The translations under genes were made by a program, and so were the position numbers. DNA of 64,000 nt from Amoebophrya sp. A120. Taxonomy: Eukaryota; Sar; Dinophyceae; Syndiniales; Amoebophryaceae. Within the stretch, counting starts at the first letter, position 1, and every line of letters starts with the position of its first letter. Positions 1-10,846 of the stretch are shown one piece after another. A model generated the notes under the pieces. It was not told the origin of the DNA. It worked only from the letters and a program-made list of their open reading frames with translations, and did not search any database. Where the stretch lies: assembly GCA_905178155.1 (NCBI GenBank), contig CAJINV010000003.1, positions 5,339,700 through 5,403,699 on the forward strand, given 5' to 3'.

Positions 1-1
1 C

Positions 2-3000
2 GTGGCGCGGCTGTGCATGGAGATCATCCTGAAAGTGCTGCAGTGGCCCTACTGCAGCCGGTTCGTGATGCAGCGGCTGCTGACGCAGCTGGACCTGCAC
101 CTGCTGATGGAGACCTTCCCCAAGCTGATCCGCGTGCACGGGAACCGCAACCAGAAGATGCTGGGGTACACGCTGGCCGTGATGGGCTGCGTCGCCGACC
201 TGGACGCGCGGCACTTCACGACGATGGACAAGAACGGGCAGCTCTACTTCCACGTGATCCAGTCCGCCCAGAACATGTACAAGTCGGACGCGGTGATGCT
301 GAACACGCTCCTGTTCCTGCAGCGGTTGTGCGCCCCGTCGGCGGTGGACTTCTACCTGACCCGGGCCCAGAAGGCCGCGATGATGAAGCTGAGCCCCGCC
401 CGGTTGGGGATGCCGCTCCGGGAAACTGAGACGCAGCAGACCACCGAGGTGCCGGAGAACCTGGACGCCACCGCGAACGCCGGCGACAGTCCGACCGACC
501 GCAAGCGCGTCCAGATGCTGTCCAGTGTCGGCTTCGCCGACGAGATGCTCACGCAGTATCTGGTGTCCACGCAAACGGCGGGCGACATCTTCCTCGGGAA
601 GGTCCAGTACTACTCCTACGGGAAAACCGAGGCCGACTACGAGGCGATCGGCGTTCGCAGCGGCCACCAAACGCAGCGGTTCGCCGCGGAAAAGTTCGTG
701 GGGAAGCAGCTGGGGGCAAAGTACAAGGTGCCGCGGTTGCCCCGCTCAAACGTCGTCAGCATGATGCCGGGGGGCCGACTCCCCACGCCCGACGTTTACA
801 CACCGACACCTCTTGGCAGCCTGTCGGGGGCGGCGACGCCGTTGTCGAACACCTCCCGCAGCAGCGCGCGGACCCCGCTGCTGAGCGACGTGGACGAGCT
901 CGCGGAGCACAGTACGAGCCTTGCGAAGGCAGGTCGCAAGACCGGCGCATCTTCCGCTACTAAGGGCGGCAAAGGTGCTGGACCGGCGCCGAATAAAGCC
1001 GCTGCTGGCGGGGGCACGAATATAATTAAAGCTGCAACTGCTGGGTTGGATCCTGCGGGAAGTAGTAAGGAGGACAGCGAGATCTTGCCACCCGTTTCCG
1101 CGAAGGCGTCGTTGAAAAAGCAGGGAAGCAGCGCGAAGAAGGTGGGAAAGGCCAAGTCTTTTGCGAAAAGCCGAACGTCCACCTCACTAGAAGCAGCGCT
1201 CGGGTCTCCGGAGGACGAAGTGGAAGTGCCTCTGGTATATGATTTGGACAAGGACGAAGCTGTGCCGAGTGAGGTCGAGCGCATCCAGGAGGACCGCGAA
1301 CGCAAGGCGTGGCTGGATACCAAGCAGGCCACTCTGGAGTATTGTGACTTCTACACGCGCATTCGGGATTGCCACCTGAAGAACCAGGTTCAGCTCTTTT
1401 CCTCCGGCGCCCTGGAGTGGTTGCTGACCGTACTGCAGCAGCTCGCCGTGCCGCCGATCTACCACCGCGCGCCCAAGTCGGTCAAGACCAAAGAAGAAAA
1501 GGAAGAGGACGCGCAGCGGGCCGCGGAAAAGAAGGCCCGCGAAGAAGAGGCCCGTCGCCTTGCGGAGGAGGAGGAGCGGAAGCGCCTGGAAGCGGAAGAG
1601 GCCGCACGCAAGGCAGAGGAGGAGAAGAACAAGCCGCCTAGTAGCGCGGGGAAGCGGTCGCGTACCCCGCCGTCTGCGGGAAAAGCCGGCGGTTCCTCCC
1701 GCGGGCGCGGCCGCTCCCCCCCTCGCTCCGGTAGCACGGTGGGGAAAACATTACAGGCGTCTGGCTCTGGAGGTGGTCTGATCGAAGACGGCATAGATAC
1801 CACTACCGGATTGCCGGTGGACCCTGCAGCAGCAGCACTTCCGCAGGCAGACGCGACTGCGCCTGAGATCGCGGACGCGGCGGAAAATGCGGGGGAAGTA
1901 ACAGGCTTAGCGGATCAACAAGAGAACAATTCCGTATCGCAGGACGTAACCGGGACGGAGCAGGGCCAGGAGAGCAAATCGATTTCGCAATCCAAATCCA
2001 CCGAAAGGGCAAGCACGCCGTCAAAACAGCGAACTCCACCAAAGACTCCGCCGAGCAGACAAAAGAGTCGCGAAACATCTAGCCGACCCGGCACGCCCGG
2101 AACGCCGGCGGCCGGAAGTGCAAAGGACGCCGTCATGGCTGCGCGACGCAGTGCGACCGCTGGCCAGCTGTCAGACGGCATTGACGGCGACATAACTCTG
2201 CAGCCCGTCGAGGAGGACGAGACGACGTTAGCTGCGCAGCAAGCCACTGAACAACAAACCATCGGCACTTCTCCGCAGCGGAATGCAGAGGAAGCGAAGC
2301 CTGCGAGTCGGCCTGGAAGCGCGAATGCCGCGAGCGGGGAGGAAGGTAAAGCGCGACCTGGGTCAAACGCGTCGTCTCGGAGTTCTCGTGGGGTGCGGAA
2401 AGCCAAGACGTCCCCGGCCGAGCTGTTGACCGGCGCTGGAGAAGGTGGTGCTTCAAAGTCGGGACTCTTTGACGAGCCGGCGGATGATGATGTTGCCATG
2501 CAGACCATTACCGAAGAGCAGACGGACCCGAGCAAAGCCAGCGGTGCGGCGGCAGCGGGACCCACGCTATTGCAGTCGGACGGCGCGGCGGCGCCCGGCG
2601 CAGACGAGAAAGACCCCGCAGCGGACGACGCGCCAAAGCAGGCCGTTGCTGCGCAGCCGAAGCGAGCTGCGGCCGGAAAGAAGGGCAAGGGCGGTTTGTC
2701 CAAGAAGGAGCAGCAGGCCCTCGCCGAGGAGCGGAAGCGCGAAGCGGAACGGAAGAAACAAGAGGAGCTGCGGCAGCTTCGCATGCAGGAGATGGAGAAA
2801 GAGACGCGTGAGGCCGATGTTTTGCTTTTGGCGACGCAAGCGCTATACCTGCTGATTCGCGAGAACCCACACACGCTCCGCCGCCTTTGTCGCAGCGAGG
2901 TGTGGGAACACGGCACGAGCGGCGACCACGAGGACGGCGACAACAAGAAGGACGACATCGGCGGCGTTCCGGTTGGACTCGGTGGTCCGTCCTCCTCGGG

Positions 3001-4882
3001 GCCAGCCGCGGGAGGCGGTCCAGGAGGAGCTCCTTCGGGAGCCGAAGCGGGCAATGCGAAGACCGCCGGGGAGCAGAAAAAGAAGAAAAAGAAGGCGGCG
3101 GAGCCGGAACCGGAGGCGGTCGACTGGAGAACCTTGTCTCCCACCGAGCTGTTCGAGCGCGCGAAGCAAAAGAAGTTGAGTCAGATCACACAGATAGACG
3201 ACATCCAGAAGAGCGCCATCGCCACGTTCGCGAAACTGCTGCGGGGTCGGTACGCGCAGGACCGGGTCGACATCATCATCCTGCTGCTGCGCGTGATCAA
3301 GATGTGCGTTGAGTACTGGCGCAAGGACGCGGAGGTGGGCCCCTGGCTCGAACTTCTCAGCCCGATTCAGGAGGCGTTGTCCTGGTTCTGCGACAACATG
3401 GCGGTGCAGATCGAGGGCGCCCAGGTGCTGAGCGGGATCATCGGGATGTCCCGGCAAAAAAACGACCACCGGGAGTTCCTGGGGCTGCGGGTGCCCGTGC
3501 TCCGCAACGTGACGGACCGCATCAAGGAGGGGATCGAGAACACCAAAACCATCCTGGAGGTGCAGCAGCGCATGGGCTCGGGCGAGATGTCCGAGGTGCT
3601 CCAGTGCTTTTCGCCGCGCCTGCTGCACACGGCCCAGAAGGCGAAGGACGCCTGCGACCAAGTAATGATCGAGGCACTGGAGGAGAAGAAGCGGTTCGAC
3701 GAGAAGTTGCGCATTCAAATGGAGAAGGCCGAAGCGAAACGGCTGAAGGAGGAGGCCGAGCGCGAAGCGGAGGAGGCCGAGCGCGCCGCCGCCGAAGAAG
3801 CCAAGCAGAAGAAGAAGAAGCCGCAGCCTGCGGACGGCGAGGGAGGTGCAGCCCCCGAGGGCGGCGCGGAGGGAGGTGCGGCCGGCGAACCGGGCGCTGC
3901 GGGCGAAGGAGATCACGGGGCGGACGGCGCGGGAGCCGCGGCTGGTGACAGCCCCGCCGCAGCAGGAGCAGACCCAGCGCAGCAACCGCCCGGCGAACAA
4001 CAAGACACATCGGCACCAGCTGCACCGGAACTTCAACAGGCCGAACCCGGTCCGGAGGCGCCCTTCGAGGGGCCGGCGGTCGGCGAAGACGGGGCGGAGC
4101 CGGCGGAGCTCGACGAGGACGGCAACCCGATCGTGAGCGAAGAGCTGAACGCTAACGCCGCGTACGACCGGTTGGATCCGGTGACGCAGGCCAAGATGGC
4201 GCTGTACAACGCCGGGGCCTTCCACGGGAAGCTCGGCGACAAGGACCTGGTCGGGCCCACGCAGTACGGGCTTTTCGAGCCGAGCATCGTGAAGTCGCTG
4301 AAGGCCCTGACCGAGCTGGCGGGCAGCGACCCGCTGATGCGGCCGAAGAAGCAGACGGCGAAGTCGCTGAAGGTGAAGGTGTACTACCGCGCGGGGGAGA
4401 ACGAGGAGGTGGCGAACTTTTTGAACATGTTCGCGGGCGAGGGCAACCGGGTCCGGTGCCAGAAACTGTTCGCCCAGGCGGTGAACTCGCAGGGCTACGA
4501 GCTCCCCTTCCACGGCCTGGAACTCGGCCTCAAGGGGGTCCAGTACACGCCAGAACAGCGGGAACTGCACGACGGGTCGGAGGCCGGCAGCAGTTTCTTC
4601 TCCGACGACGGCGAGGGCCGGGGCGCGCTGAAGCGGGCCAAGAATTACGAGGCGATGATGGCCCAGATGGAGAAGCGCGTCGCTGCGGGCGAGGCCGCCG
4701 CAAGGAAAGAGCAGCTGGTGGGCGCGACCATCGACGATCTGGATAACCTCGATGAGCAGCTGGAGGCCTCGGCCGAGATTCGAGCCCGGTTGAACTCGCG
4801 AGAAGGGGCCAGTTTGAAAAAACATAGGAAATCGCGCGGCAATGAGGGCGTTGCAGAGGTGGAAGAAGACGAGGGGGAATAA
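2..4882 (+). CDS. large charged low-complexity protein, 3' part (5' end outside window)
   Basis: The frame is open from the first bases to TAA at 4880-4882, at least 1626 codons without an intron. The N-terminal ~130 residues and residues ~1030-1250 are helical and leucine-rich and could be armadillo/HEAT-like, but I see no diagnostic repeat. Between them lie long Ala/Lys/Glu/Ser/Pro-rich stretches with K/E-rich predicted coiled coils (around residues 500-545 and 895-935) and SR-type Ser/Pro/Arg patches. A second K/E coiled coil and an acidic Ala/Gly/Glu-rich linker precede a more ordered C-terminal ~250 residues. The first codon seen is GTG, so the true start is upstream of the window. The protein is not assigned to a family; a cytoskeletal or scaffolding role would be a guess. 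The coding call rests on length, strong GC3 bias and the absence of stops. Confidence 0.85.
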   Translation: MARLCMEIILKVLQWPYCSRFVMQRLLTQLDLHLLMETFPKLIRVHGNRNQKMLGYTLAVMGCVADLDARHFTTMDKNGQLYFHVIQSAQNMYKSDAVMLNTLLFLQRLCAPSAVDFYLTRAQKAAMMKLSPARLGMPLRETETQQTTEVPENLDATANAGDSPTDRKRVQMLSSVGFADEMLTQYLVSTQTAGDIFLGKVQYYSYGKTEADYEAIGVRSGHQTQRFAAEKFVGKQLGAKYKVPRLPRSNVVSMMPGGRLPTPDVYTPTPLGSLSGAATPLSNTSRSSARTPLLSDVDELAEHSTSLAKAGRKTGASSATKGGKGAGPAPNKAAAGGGTNIIKAATAGLDPAGSSKEDSEILPPVSAKASLKKQGSSAKKVGKAKSFAKSRTSTSLEAALGSPEDEVEVPLVYDLDKDEAVPSEVERIQEDRERKAWLDTKQATLEYCDFYTRIRDCHLKNQVQLFSSGALEWLLTVLQQLAVPPIYHRAPKSVKTKEEKEEDAQRAAEKKAREEEARRLAEEEERKRLEAEEAARKAEEEKNKPPSSAGKRSRTPPSAGKAGGSSRGRGRSPPRSGSTVGKTLQASGSGGGLIEDGIDTTTGLPVDPAAAALPQADATAPEIADAAENAGEVTGLADQQENNSVSQDVTGTEQGQESKSISQSKSTERASTPSKQRTPPKTPPSRQKSRETSSRPGTPGTPAAGSAKDAVMAARRSATAGQLSDGIDGDITLQPVEEDETTLAAQQATEQQTIGTSPQRNAEEAKPASRPGSANAASGEEGKARPGSNASSRSSRGVRKAKTSPAELLTGAGEGGASKSGLFDEPADDDVAMQTITEEQTDPSKASGAAAAGPTLLQSDGAAAPGADEKDPAADDAPKQAVAAQPKRAAAGKKGKGGLSKKEQQALAEERKREAERKKQEELRQLRMQEMEKETREADVLLLATQALYLLIRENPHTLRRLCRSEVWEHGTSGDHEDGDNKKDDIGGVPVGLGGPSSSGPAAGGGPGGAPSGAEAGNAKTAGEQKKKKKKAAEPEPEAVDWRTLSPTELFERAKQKKLSQITQIDDIQKSAIATFAKLLRGRYAQDRVDIIILLLRVIKMCVEYWRKDAEVGPWLELLSPIQEALSWFCDNMAVQIEGAQVLSGIIGMSRQKNDHREFLGLRVPVLRNVTDRIKEGIENTKTILEVQQRMGSGEMSEVLQCFSPRLLHTAQKAKDACDQVMIEALEEKKRFDEKLRIQMEKAEAKRLKEEAEREAEEAERAAAEEAKQKKKKPQPADGEGGAAPEGGAEGGAAGEPGAAGEGDHGADGAGAAAGDSPAAAGADPAQQPPGEQQDTSAPAAPELQQAEPGPEAPFEGPAVGEDGAEPAELDEDGNPIVSEELNANAAYDRLDPVTQAKMALYNAGAFHGKLGDKDLVGPTQYGLFEPSIVKSLKALTELAGSDPLMRPKKQTAKSLKVKVYYRAGENEEVANFLNMFAGEGNRVRCQKLFAQAVNSQGYELPFHGLELGLKGVQYTPEQRELHDGSEAGSSFFSDDGEGRGALKRAKNYEAMMAQMEKRVAAGEAAARKEQLVGATIDDLDNLDEQLEASAEIRARLNSREGASLKKHRKSRGNEGVAEVEEDEGE

Positions 4883-5818
4883 GAATAGAAAATTTCATTT
4901 TCATGTTCCCTATTTCCTCGGCGTTGGCTCGAGCTCGAATAGGAATCATAGCGATGGTGCTCGTGGTCGTGCTGTCCACGACGACTTTTTCTCATGTTCT
5001 CGCTCGACGTCCACATTCAACTGCTATCTTTACCAAGAAACAGTAATTTTTTCGACACTTCTGATTATGTACAATTTTAACCGCGTTTGCGTTTCCCCTA
5101 GATACTCATTCGTTCCCAGCATCATTTCGATTTCACAGGGACCCCGCACATATCATGGCAAATTTTGCATACATCACAGTTGGAGTTTCTTCATTCATTG
5201 GGTACTAGATGAGGCACTAGTACCTGGGGTACTGCCAAGTGCTTGATGCTACTACAAAATTTCGAAATAATATTTAAAATACATCACAGAAGCGCACGGA
5301 GATTCTTTGCACCTGTACTTTACTTATTGGAAAGTTTCTTGAAGCCATTCGAAAAACTACTAAGTACCCGTGAAGGACGAGCAGGCTCCACTGCGCTCGC
5401 GTAGCCATGTAGTCATCCATGCCGGGGATAAACTTGCGTGAGTTCATTGTTTTTGCTCAGCAAACTCCACAATCGGTCAACATTATTCAAAAACGCATGA
5501 TCATCACATGTTTGTGTTTCGCATTCGCGCCGCCGGTGCGCCATTGTCAAAATCCGATTGCCGCGCTTGGCCTCAGCGATCTTTGGAACAGAAATTTACG
5601 GTATACGTACAAGTACAAAGTGAAATTCCAATGGGTGTCTGGCTGTGATTTCAAGTAAAAGTAAAAAAGAAAAAACTAAAAAAACATCCGAAAAATTAGC
5701 CGAACCTCGCCCTGGATCCATCGCTCTTTTGGTTGAGCGCACGGACGTGGATGAAAGTACTGTACTTATCTTTACCTCGTAAAAAAACAAGGCATTTTCT
5801 TCTCTGTGGTACAGAACC
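4883..5818. other. intergenic spacer
   Basis: AT-richer sequence between two plus-strand genes. Only short open frames without family resemblance. Several ACTAGTAC-like palindromic bits occur near 5205-5225. I see no RNA gene and no recognisable promoter element. Confidence 0.6.
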
Positions 5819-7951
5819 ATGAACGACAACAAGGAATTTGCAGATGTGCAGTCTGAGAAGGGGGCACGAGAAGTCAAGATCGCAGTTATTGGTGCGGGAG
5901 TGGCTGGACTGATCGCCGCAAAAGAGCTGGTTTCCGGAGAACGGCTAGGCGGCAACGTGCATGTCGATCTGATAGAACAAGGCGAGCGTGTCGGTGGGCG
6001 AGTACAAACTGAAGAATATCTGACGGATCAAGGCGAAACTTTCCTTCTGGATCACGGATTCCAGGTGCTTCTAACCGCGTACCCGGAGGTGCGCCGCCAT
6101 CTGCGTGAACTCTTGTATGCCCGGCTTGATAACTGCTACGTCTTATTCAACATTTTTGTCAACTAGTTTGTACCACGTATACATTTTGTACGTACTAGTA
6201 GTGCTCCCGTGATAAGAACAAAAGAGACCACAGATGTTGAAGCATCGGCTTTGGCATTCGCAGTGTGAACGTGCATGTCTATGCCATGTTAGTTTATCAA
6301 AAGCGTCGTCTTCGTTTGAGCCGGGCATACGCTGCCTGAAGTGAGATGTTTTGCGCAAGGCGCCGTGCTTGCGTACGATGGACGACCTGCAGCTCGAGTT
6401 CTTGCTTCTGCCCCATCAACCAAGCCGGATGAGAAAGAACTCTGGGTGGTCGCAAATCCGCTGACTTACCCGCGAGGCATTTTTGGCACGCTGCGAACTG
6501 TAGTTTACCGCTGGGGTCTTCTGCAAACGCTTGCGGATGTTTGCCGCTTGGCCTGTCGCCTGATATTTCCGCAGTGGGTCTTCCGAGGAGCATACACGGA
6601 GCATACCATTGGTGAGGTATCTACAAATTGCATCCGGGGGCTGTCCAAATCAACCAAGGTCGCGTCGACAGTGGCACACCACCAGCACACGATTGTGACT
6701 GCAAAACCGCCAGACACGCAGCTGGAGCCCGCAACTCGTCCTGACGGGCTGCACTTGACTACAGATCTCTACCTTTCTCAGCATGTGTCTTTGTCGCCAG
6801 CGTTTGTCAACGGGTTTCTGCGCCCCTTCTTCGAAGCCATATACGTGAGCCCACTTTCCTGCCAGCGCGCTGCGCTTTTTAATTTCGTTCTGCGGATGCT
6901 TGCGGTTGGTGGCGCAGCCCTACCACCGCGAGGCATACGAGGGGTACCGGAGCACTTGCTGGAGCAAATTCAGGATAGAACCCGTCACAGCAAAAATCTA
7001 TCGCTCAGTTGCGTTTTTGGAACTCAAGTTTCGGCCATCGAGCAGGTTGCGGGCGGCTCGCGGCTCTCGGTCCGATGCAAGCCCTCACAAGGAAACTCGA
7101 CGAGAACCACGCGCGAACTAGTATATGACTTCGTCATACTTGCAACTGACTGGGCTGCTGCCCACCGGCTGTTGGAGCCTTATTTGTGCAGCAAGAAAGC
7201 GGCGAACGAGCACGATGCTGCAGGATGTTTAGAAGATGAAGACAAGCCACTGTACACTGAGAGCGCGACCTACTATTTCAGTCTCCCCGCCGAAGAGCTA
7301 CCGGTTACCGAGCCACTGATCGTGCTCCACTCTTACGATGTTGACGAAGCAGCGGTACTAGCGGCAAATAACGATCGAGGGCCTGCTCCCTTGGAAGAGC
7401 CGCTTCTAGGAGGGGGTGCAGCTTCAGCTTCTACTGAGCGTGCTGTCGCTGGCAACAAGCCAAAGGACTTCTATCCGTTCCGGGTCTCTAATGTGGGCTT
7501 TCCCTCCGTCGTCCAAAGCTCGTACGCCCCGCAACGGAAGCACCTTCTTGCTGCCACTGTGATGCGAACAGACTACGGGGCGATAGGCGCAGCCGCGGCC
7601 CCAACCGGGACGAGAGGAAACGATGACAAGGCGGCGACTGCGTGGCCGGGTGAGGGCTGGGTGTTGCAAGAGGTAGTTTCCATGCTCAGACTCGACCACC
7701 ATGGGCGTGGGACGAAAAGATCGCCAAATAAAGAAAATATGAGTCTGCTGACTTCGTGGAAGTTTCTGAAACGGTTCGTCATTCCCTTTCACCAGCCTCA
7801 CCACGGCTGTGGGATGAGCCGAGTGGTCTTCGGCCACCAAGGTCGGATCATTGCTTGCGGCGATTACACCTGCGACCCGACTCTGGATGGAGCCATGCGG
7901 TCTGGTAGTAGAGCGGCCGAACTAGTGGCGCAGTCCGTACTATCACTTTAA
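5819..7951 (+). CDS. FAD-dependent amine oxidase / desaturase-like oxidoreductase
   Basis: Predicted exons 5819-6114 and 6346-7951 give 633 residues. The N-terminus carries a Rossmann dinucleotide-binding stretch (IAVIGAGVAGLIAAKEL, residues ~21-37) followed by an acidic strand end and the GGRV motif, as in the Amino_oxidase family (PF01593). Mid-protein there is a stretch (FLRPFFEAIYVSP) typical of cyanobacterial and plastid homologues related to phytoene desaturase and protoporphyrinogen oxidase. The C-terminal FAD motif (ACGDYTCDPTLDGAMRSG) is intact. The substrate cannot be inferred; a redox step on an isoprenoid, pigment or amine is possible. The ATG at 5819 begins just before the Rossmann strand. 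The join uses GT (6115) and AG (6344-6345) and keeps frame. The intron carries an inverted repeat near both ends. A loop of ~70 Gly/Ala-rich residues near the middle is longer than in usual family members. Confidence 0.85.
6115..6345 (+). mobile_element. introner, family D (amine-oxidase gene)
   Basis: A 231-bp intron. GTATGCCCGGCT at its 5' end is the exact reverse complement of AGCCGGGCATAC near its 3' end (6319-6330). Canonical GT/AG ends are available and keep frame, though the 3' AG lies 15 bp outside the inverted repeat. Only copy of this family in the window. Confidence 0.65.
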
Positions 7952-8607
7952 CTGACGACGTGAAGAAAGCCATACTTTGAAATAAAAGCGTTGGTTCGTT
8001 CTGCACAACACTTCTTCAATACGGTCTGTCCTGCTATCGTGCACGCTTTCCGTTTCTGGTCGTACTCATTTCTGAAGATGGCGATGCTCTGAAGACACTA
8101 TGTGCATGCCATGAGCTCCTGTCACTTTAACCGCATGGGTTCATACCTTTGGACAAGTGGAAACTGCGACAGGATTCATTATCAAGATCGGAGAGAAAGA
8201 CGAGAGGAACCATTCATAGTATTTCGACGTTATACATTTCGTCGAAATTATTAGTAAATCGGTCCAGTGATCAAAGCAACACCGGCGTGCAAAGCGCGTT
8301 TCCCAAGCTAGCATTAGTACGCCCTCATTAATTTTTGTCAAAAATAGCGTGTTGTAGGGGTGGACTGGCAGGTGCAGAAAGACATAGACGTCATCTCATA
8401 CTCACATGAACTTGACAGCAGTTAACCCTCCCACCACATATCATCGATTACGTAGCGCCCGCAGCTAGGGAAGTAGTGTCGTTTCTAAATAAACACGGTA
8501 ATTATCCCTCTCTTACTTTCCCAAGGCCAAGACCCCTCGGCATTGTCTTCAGTGCCATTCATCTGCTTCATCTGCATCGGGTATTATCCGTATTAAGACG
8601 ACTAACT
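7952..8607. other. intergenic spacer
   Basis: AT-rich spacer between the oxidase and ankyrin genes. An open frame extends upstream of the ankyrin gene from 8476, but only from a GTG codon, so it is treated as 5' leader. Nothing else is recognised. Confidence 0.55.
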
Positions 8608-9549
8608 ATGGCTACTGCTGGCGATCAATATGACTTCCGAACGGGGAATATCTGGAACTTCGCGAATCGCGACGACATACAGCAAGTCAAGCGGTTGGTT
8701 GGAAGTGCCACTAGAAGGGGCGCAGCCGGCAGAAGTGCCGGCGACCCAATGAAGACAAACGGCGATGAACTTCTAGTAGGAAATTATGAGGAAGGCGATG
8801 CACGAAGGGGAGCAGGAGTTCGGTCTGGGAGAAGTTCTGAAGAAAAGAAAAGCAGCGTTGGCAAAAGTCAAGCCAGTGACGATGGTGCTCCACCTGTCGG
8901 CGAGGACACGAACACAAGTTTTCAGAACTACACCGAATTCGGGCTAGGACCCGAGTCCCTGTCCCCGCAACTCACTACAGCCGTGGAGGCTAGGAGAGAG
9001 CAAGACAGTGCTTCGTGCTACTTTTCGTCCGAGGTATCTCCAGAGCTGCGCAACAAAGTGGGGTGGACGCCGCTCCACGCAGCGGCCCATGGAGGAGCGC
9101 TCCGCGTGCTATCGTGGCTTCTGTATACGTGTCGCGTCGAACGAAATCCGCAGTGTAACGCAGGCCGAACGCCCCTGATGGATGCGGCTCGGACGGGTAA
9201 CTTTCACGCCGTGAAACTGCTACTGAAGGCGAAAGCGGACGCTCTGGCGGAAGACAACCAGCAGCGAACGGCGTTGCACTACGCCGCTAAAGATCGAGCC
9301 ACGCGCGACCTCCTGGCTGCCAAAATGACACAGAAAAACACTGGCCCTATCAGCGAAAGTCAAAATGTGTTTTTACCAGGCACAGGAGATGATGTTGTCA
9401 GGAAGAATGCCCACGCAAGAGCGGGCGGCCAGATAGACAACAGTCCGGCGGCGGGCAGAAAAGCGCAGCGCAAGAAAAAGTTTGGCCGCAATGTCGTCAG
9501 TTCGGAGGACGACGAACAAGGCAAAGCTACGGGTAAGATCGTAAAATAG
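8608..9549 (+). CDS. ankyrin-repeat protein
   Basis: Single exon, 313 residues from the ATG at 8608 to TAG at 9547-9549. The first ~150 residues are polar and low-complexity after a short helical N-terminus (NIWNFANRDDIQQVKRLV, resembling a degenerate ankyrin helix pair). Three ankyrin repeats follow at roughly 153-185 (GWTPLHAAAHGG), 187-218 (GRTPLMDAARTGN) and 220-243 (RTALHYAAKDR). The C-terminal 70 residues are basic and end in an acidic/Lys patch. Ankyrin stacks bind protein partners; the partner is unknown. The ATG at 8608 is chosen because the in-frame extension upstream has no ATG. The repeat TPLH/TALH signatures make the family call firm; the cellular role is not known. Confidence 0.85.
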   Translation: MATAGDQYDFRTGNIWNFANRDDIQQVKRLVGSATRRGAAGRSAGDPMKTNGDELLVGNYEEGDARRGAGVRSGRSSEEKKSSVGKSQASDDGAPPVGEDTNTSFQNYTEFGLGPESLSPQLTTAVEARREQDSASCYFSSEVSPELRNKVGWTPLHAAAHGGALRVLSWLLYTCRVERNPQCNAGRTPLMDAARTGNFHAVKLLLKAKADALAEDNQQRTALHYAAKDRATRDLLAAKMTQKNTGPISESQNVFLPGTGDDVVRKNAHARAGGQIDNSPAAGRKAQRKKKFGRNVVSSEDDEQGKATGKIVK

Positions 9550-10846
9550 ATACAAATACAATAGAGATGCGCCCCTGCATATGGTTAAGAAAGCTTTTTT
9601 CTCGCATAAAACTAAATTAAAATTCGCTTCAGATGCGCGTTTTGCTTTTGAAATAAGTAAGTAAAAGAAATGCGCGCGACCTGCAGACATTTTCATTTTC
9701 ACATCTCTGGAAGAAAAATAGAAAAAGAAGTTGCGATTTCGCAAAATAGAAATGCAGTATGCAGAAAAGCAAGCACGATGCAGGAATGAGCATCAGCATT
9801 CTTTTGAGTTACAGTGTGATTTTAGACCGGCACTCTTGCCGTCGGAGAAAGGAATCGAATTTTCCGGATCCAACTAATAACTGTAATTTTGTACGACCCG
9901 ATGTTCTTCCAGATCCGTCTGAATCTGAGTTCCAAGATCGAAATTTCCGTGCGTATCCTCGCATTGTAGAGGAGAGCAGGAATTGTAATTGAATGTGATG
10001 AAAGACGACATCGGTTGATCTTGGTTGTGTTGCCACGAAGGATGGTATCATCTGAGTTAATCATGACTATGAATGGCTATTCAAAATCCCCTGTTGATGT
10101 GTCGGTTGCGATGTCAATGACACTAATGACGATCCGACTGGCTTGATTTATTTGGTTCTTACAACTTGCGGAGCTCTTTTGACTTCATATTGATCTGACA
10201 GTGCTAAGCCTGTTACATTCATGCGGCAGCGACACCGAGAAAAGGCGACTTTGGTCCTCGCGTGCGAGCGCGAATATGAATCAGATCACTCGTGGTGAAA
10301 CAATCGACTTTCGCTGGACATACCAGTCGCGGTCTGGTTGATCTACCAACAAGGTGAGGATCAAGAAGGCTCATCTGTGACGTGGCTCAGGAAGATCTGT
10401 CCTCTCTCGTGTGGTAGATGAAAGATCCCAGAGAGATCTATGCGTGCACCGTCCCTGCTCGACGAGTACTTAATATTTTTACTCACTTAGAGGTCTTCCA
10501 CGATGTGTCGCGTATCTGATTCTGAAGTAAGTAGATCCTATCTACTGGTGATGTGACTGATTGTAGCGCTTTTAGGTTCTTGGGGTCGTAGGAGGTAGAC
10601 CACAAAAGGGAAACTCATCCGCATGTACGCATTTCACTTGTCGCAGACCTTATGGCTATGCTGAAACGTTCTTCGGAAACGGACGAGCATTGACTTTTCT
10701 TTTATTTCAAAGTGTCCTCCGCCTGTGATGCAATACGGACTTAATCCACTGGCACTGACCGTTTGTTTCTACTTTACGTTTACTGTACCGGCGTCATCGT
10801 CAAGACAAGTTTAACAATAGTACCGACAAGACTTTATATCTCGACC
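9550..10846. other. intergenic spacer, 1.3 kb
   Basis: AT-rich, with no frame longer than ~80 codons and no family resemblance. Several GATCT/AGATC words cluster around 10330-10440. No RNA gene, TIR element or repeat array is apparent. Confidence 0.55.

Noticed and set aside
1915-3144. 409-codon minus-strand frame
   Set aside because: Antisense shadow of the same large gene; the Ser/Phe/Cys-rich composition is a reverse reading of Lys/Glu/Ala codons.
2843-4825. 660-codon minus-strand frame opposite the first gene
   Set aside because: It mirrors the GC3-biased sense frame, is Leu/Arg-rich as expected of an antisense shadow, and has no family features.
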